Positions 63,705-64,000 of a DNA stretch of 64,000 bases are shown piece by piece; the first letter of the stretch is position 1, and every line of letters starts with the position of its first letter. The notes beneath the pieces are model-generated. The model searched no databases, was not told where the DNA came from, and saw nothing but the letters and a program-made list of their open reading frames with translations. Origin of the DNA: Medicago truncatula (lineage: Eukaryota; Streptophyta; Magnoliopsida; Fabales; Fabaceae); contig NC_053048.1 in the NCBI RefSeq assembly GCF_003473485.1, positions 32,980,755-33,044,754 of the forward strand, in the 5' to 3' direction. A program made the position numbers and the translations under genes.

Positions 63705-64000
63705 GTCTTGAACCATAACCGTCTTTATTTATCACAACTTCATGATGTCGTAGGCGGTGAGTTCGTAATCATTGAATCTTTGATTGCAAGTATGAAGCTA
63801 TTATTAGATTGGATAAGTTTCAAAATCTAGGGTTATTTTTTTTAGAAGCAAATGTTGGGTATCCGTAGAGGTAAGGAGTTGATAGTGGGTAGTTAGTTTG
63901 ATGATAATTTGGATAGGGTGGTAAGGAGTTTAAAAGCTAAGTTTATTAAACACTTGCAAGTGCACATACAAGGAGCTCAGTGTATAGACTAAAGCTCAAA
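63705..64000. other. Right edge of the window, no gene seen
   Basis: No coding signal was recognised in the last 296 bp. Confidence 0.5.

Overview
This window is plant nuclear DNA, almost certainly from a legume close to Medicago. The evidence is an array of intronless UGT73-type glucosyltransferases of the soyasapogenol-glycosyltransferase kind, a complete Ogre-type Ty3/gypsy retrotransposon, spliced WRKY and CASP-like genes with GT-AG introns, a nuclear tRNA-Gln, and many small DNA transposons in AT-rich intergenic DNA. The species is an inference.

Layout, left half (1-24494). This is a decayed tandem array of glycosyltransferase (UGT) genes. A UGT remnant lies at 806-960, and intact UGTs lie at 2784-4280, 11221-12726 and 20290-21753, all on the plus strand. 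UGT1 and UGT2 share promoter blocks, and their 3' flanks recur again beside an F-box pseudogene (16735-17826) that has no UGT. Transposons fill the spaces: Mutator-like elements with 9-bp target duplications, a hAT element (8-bp duplication) with a MULE nested in it, a Stowaway, CACTA ends, LINE and copia scraps, and an old Ogre-like LTR relic holding two nested MITEs.

Middle (24500-43110). One 18.6-kb Ogre retrotransposon lies on the minus strand. Its two 3354-bp LTRs are identical wherever compared, the target duplication is a perfect CATCT, and ORF1, gag-pro and pol are all open. A 292-bp intron is predicted between gag-pro and pol; its 5' splice site overlaps the gag-pro stop codon, so splicing would give an in-frame Gag-Pro-Pol. 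The 3' untranslated region holds tandem repeats.

Right half (43111-64000). A three-exon CASP-like membrane protein gene (44731-46719, plus) converges on a five-exon group I WRKY33-like gene (47105-49944, minus) that has a W-box cluster in its promoter. Then follow LINE RNase H debris, tRNA-Gln(TTG), a SINE, further MULE-type MITEs, a copia LTR/gag relic, an 876-bp MULE, a UGT pseudogene on the minus strand (59926-61331), and a hAT element with a nested Stowaway.

The intact UGTs probably glycosylate specialised metabolites, with triterpene saponins the best guess from family resemblance. The WRKY gene is probably a defence regulator. Nothing in the sequence shows that the WRKY gene controls the UGTs. 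No new type of system was recognised. The most notable structures are the young Ogre with its stop-overlapping splice site and the transposon-riddled UGT array.
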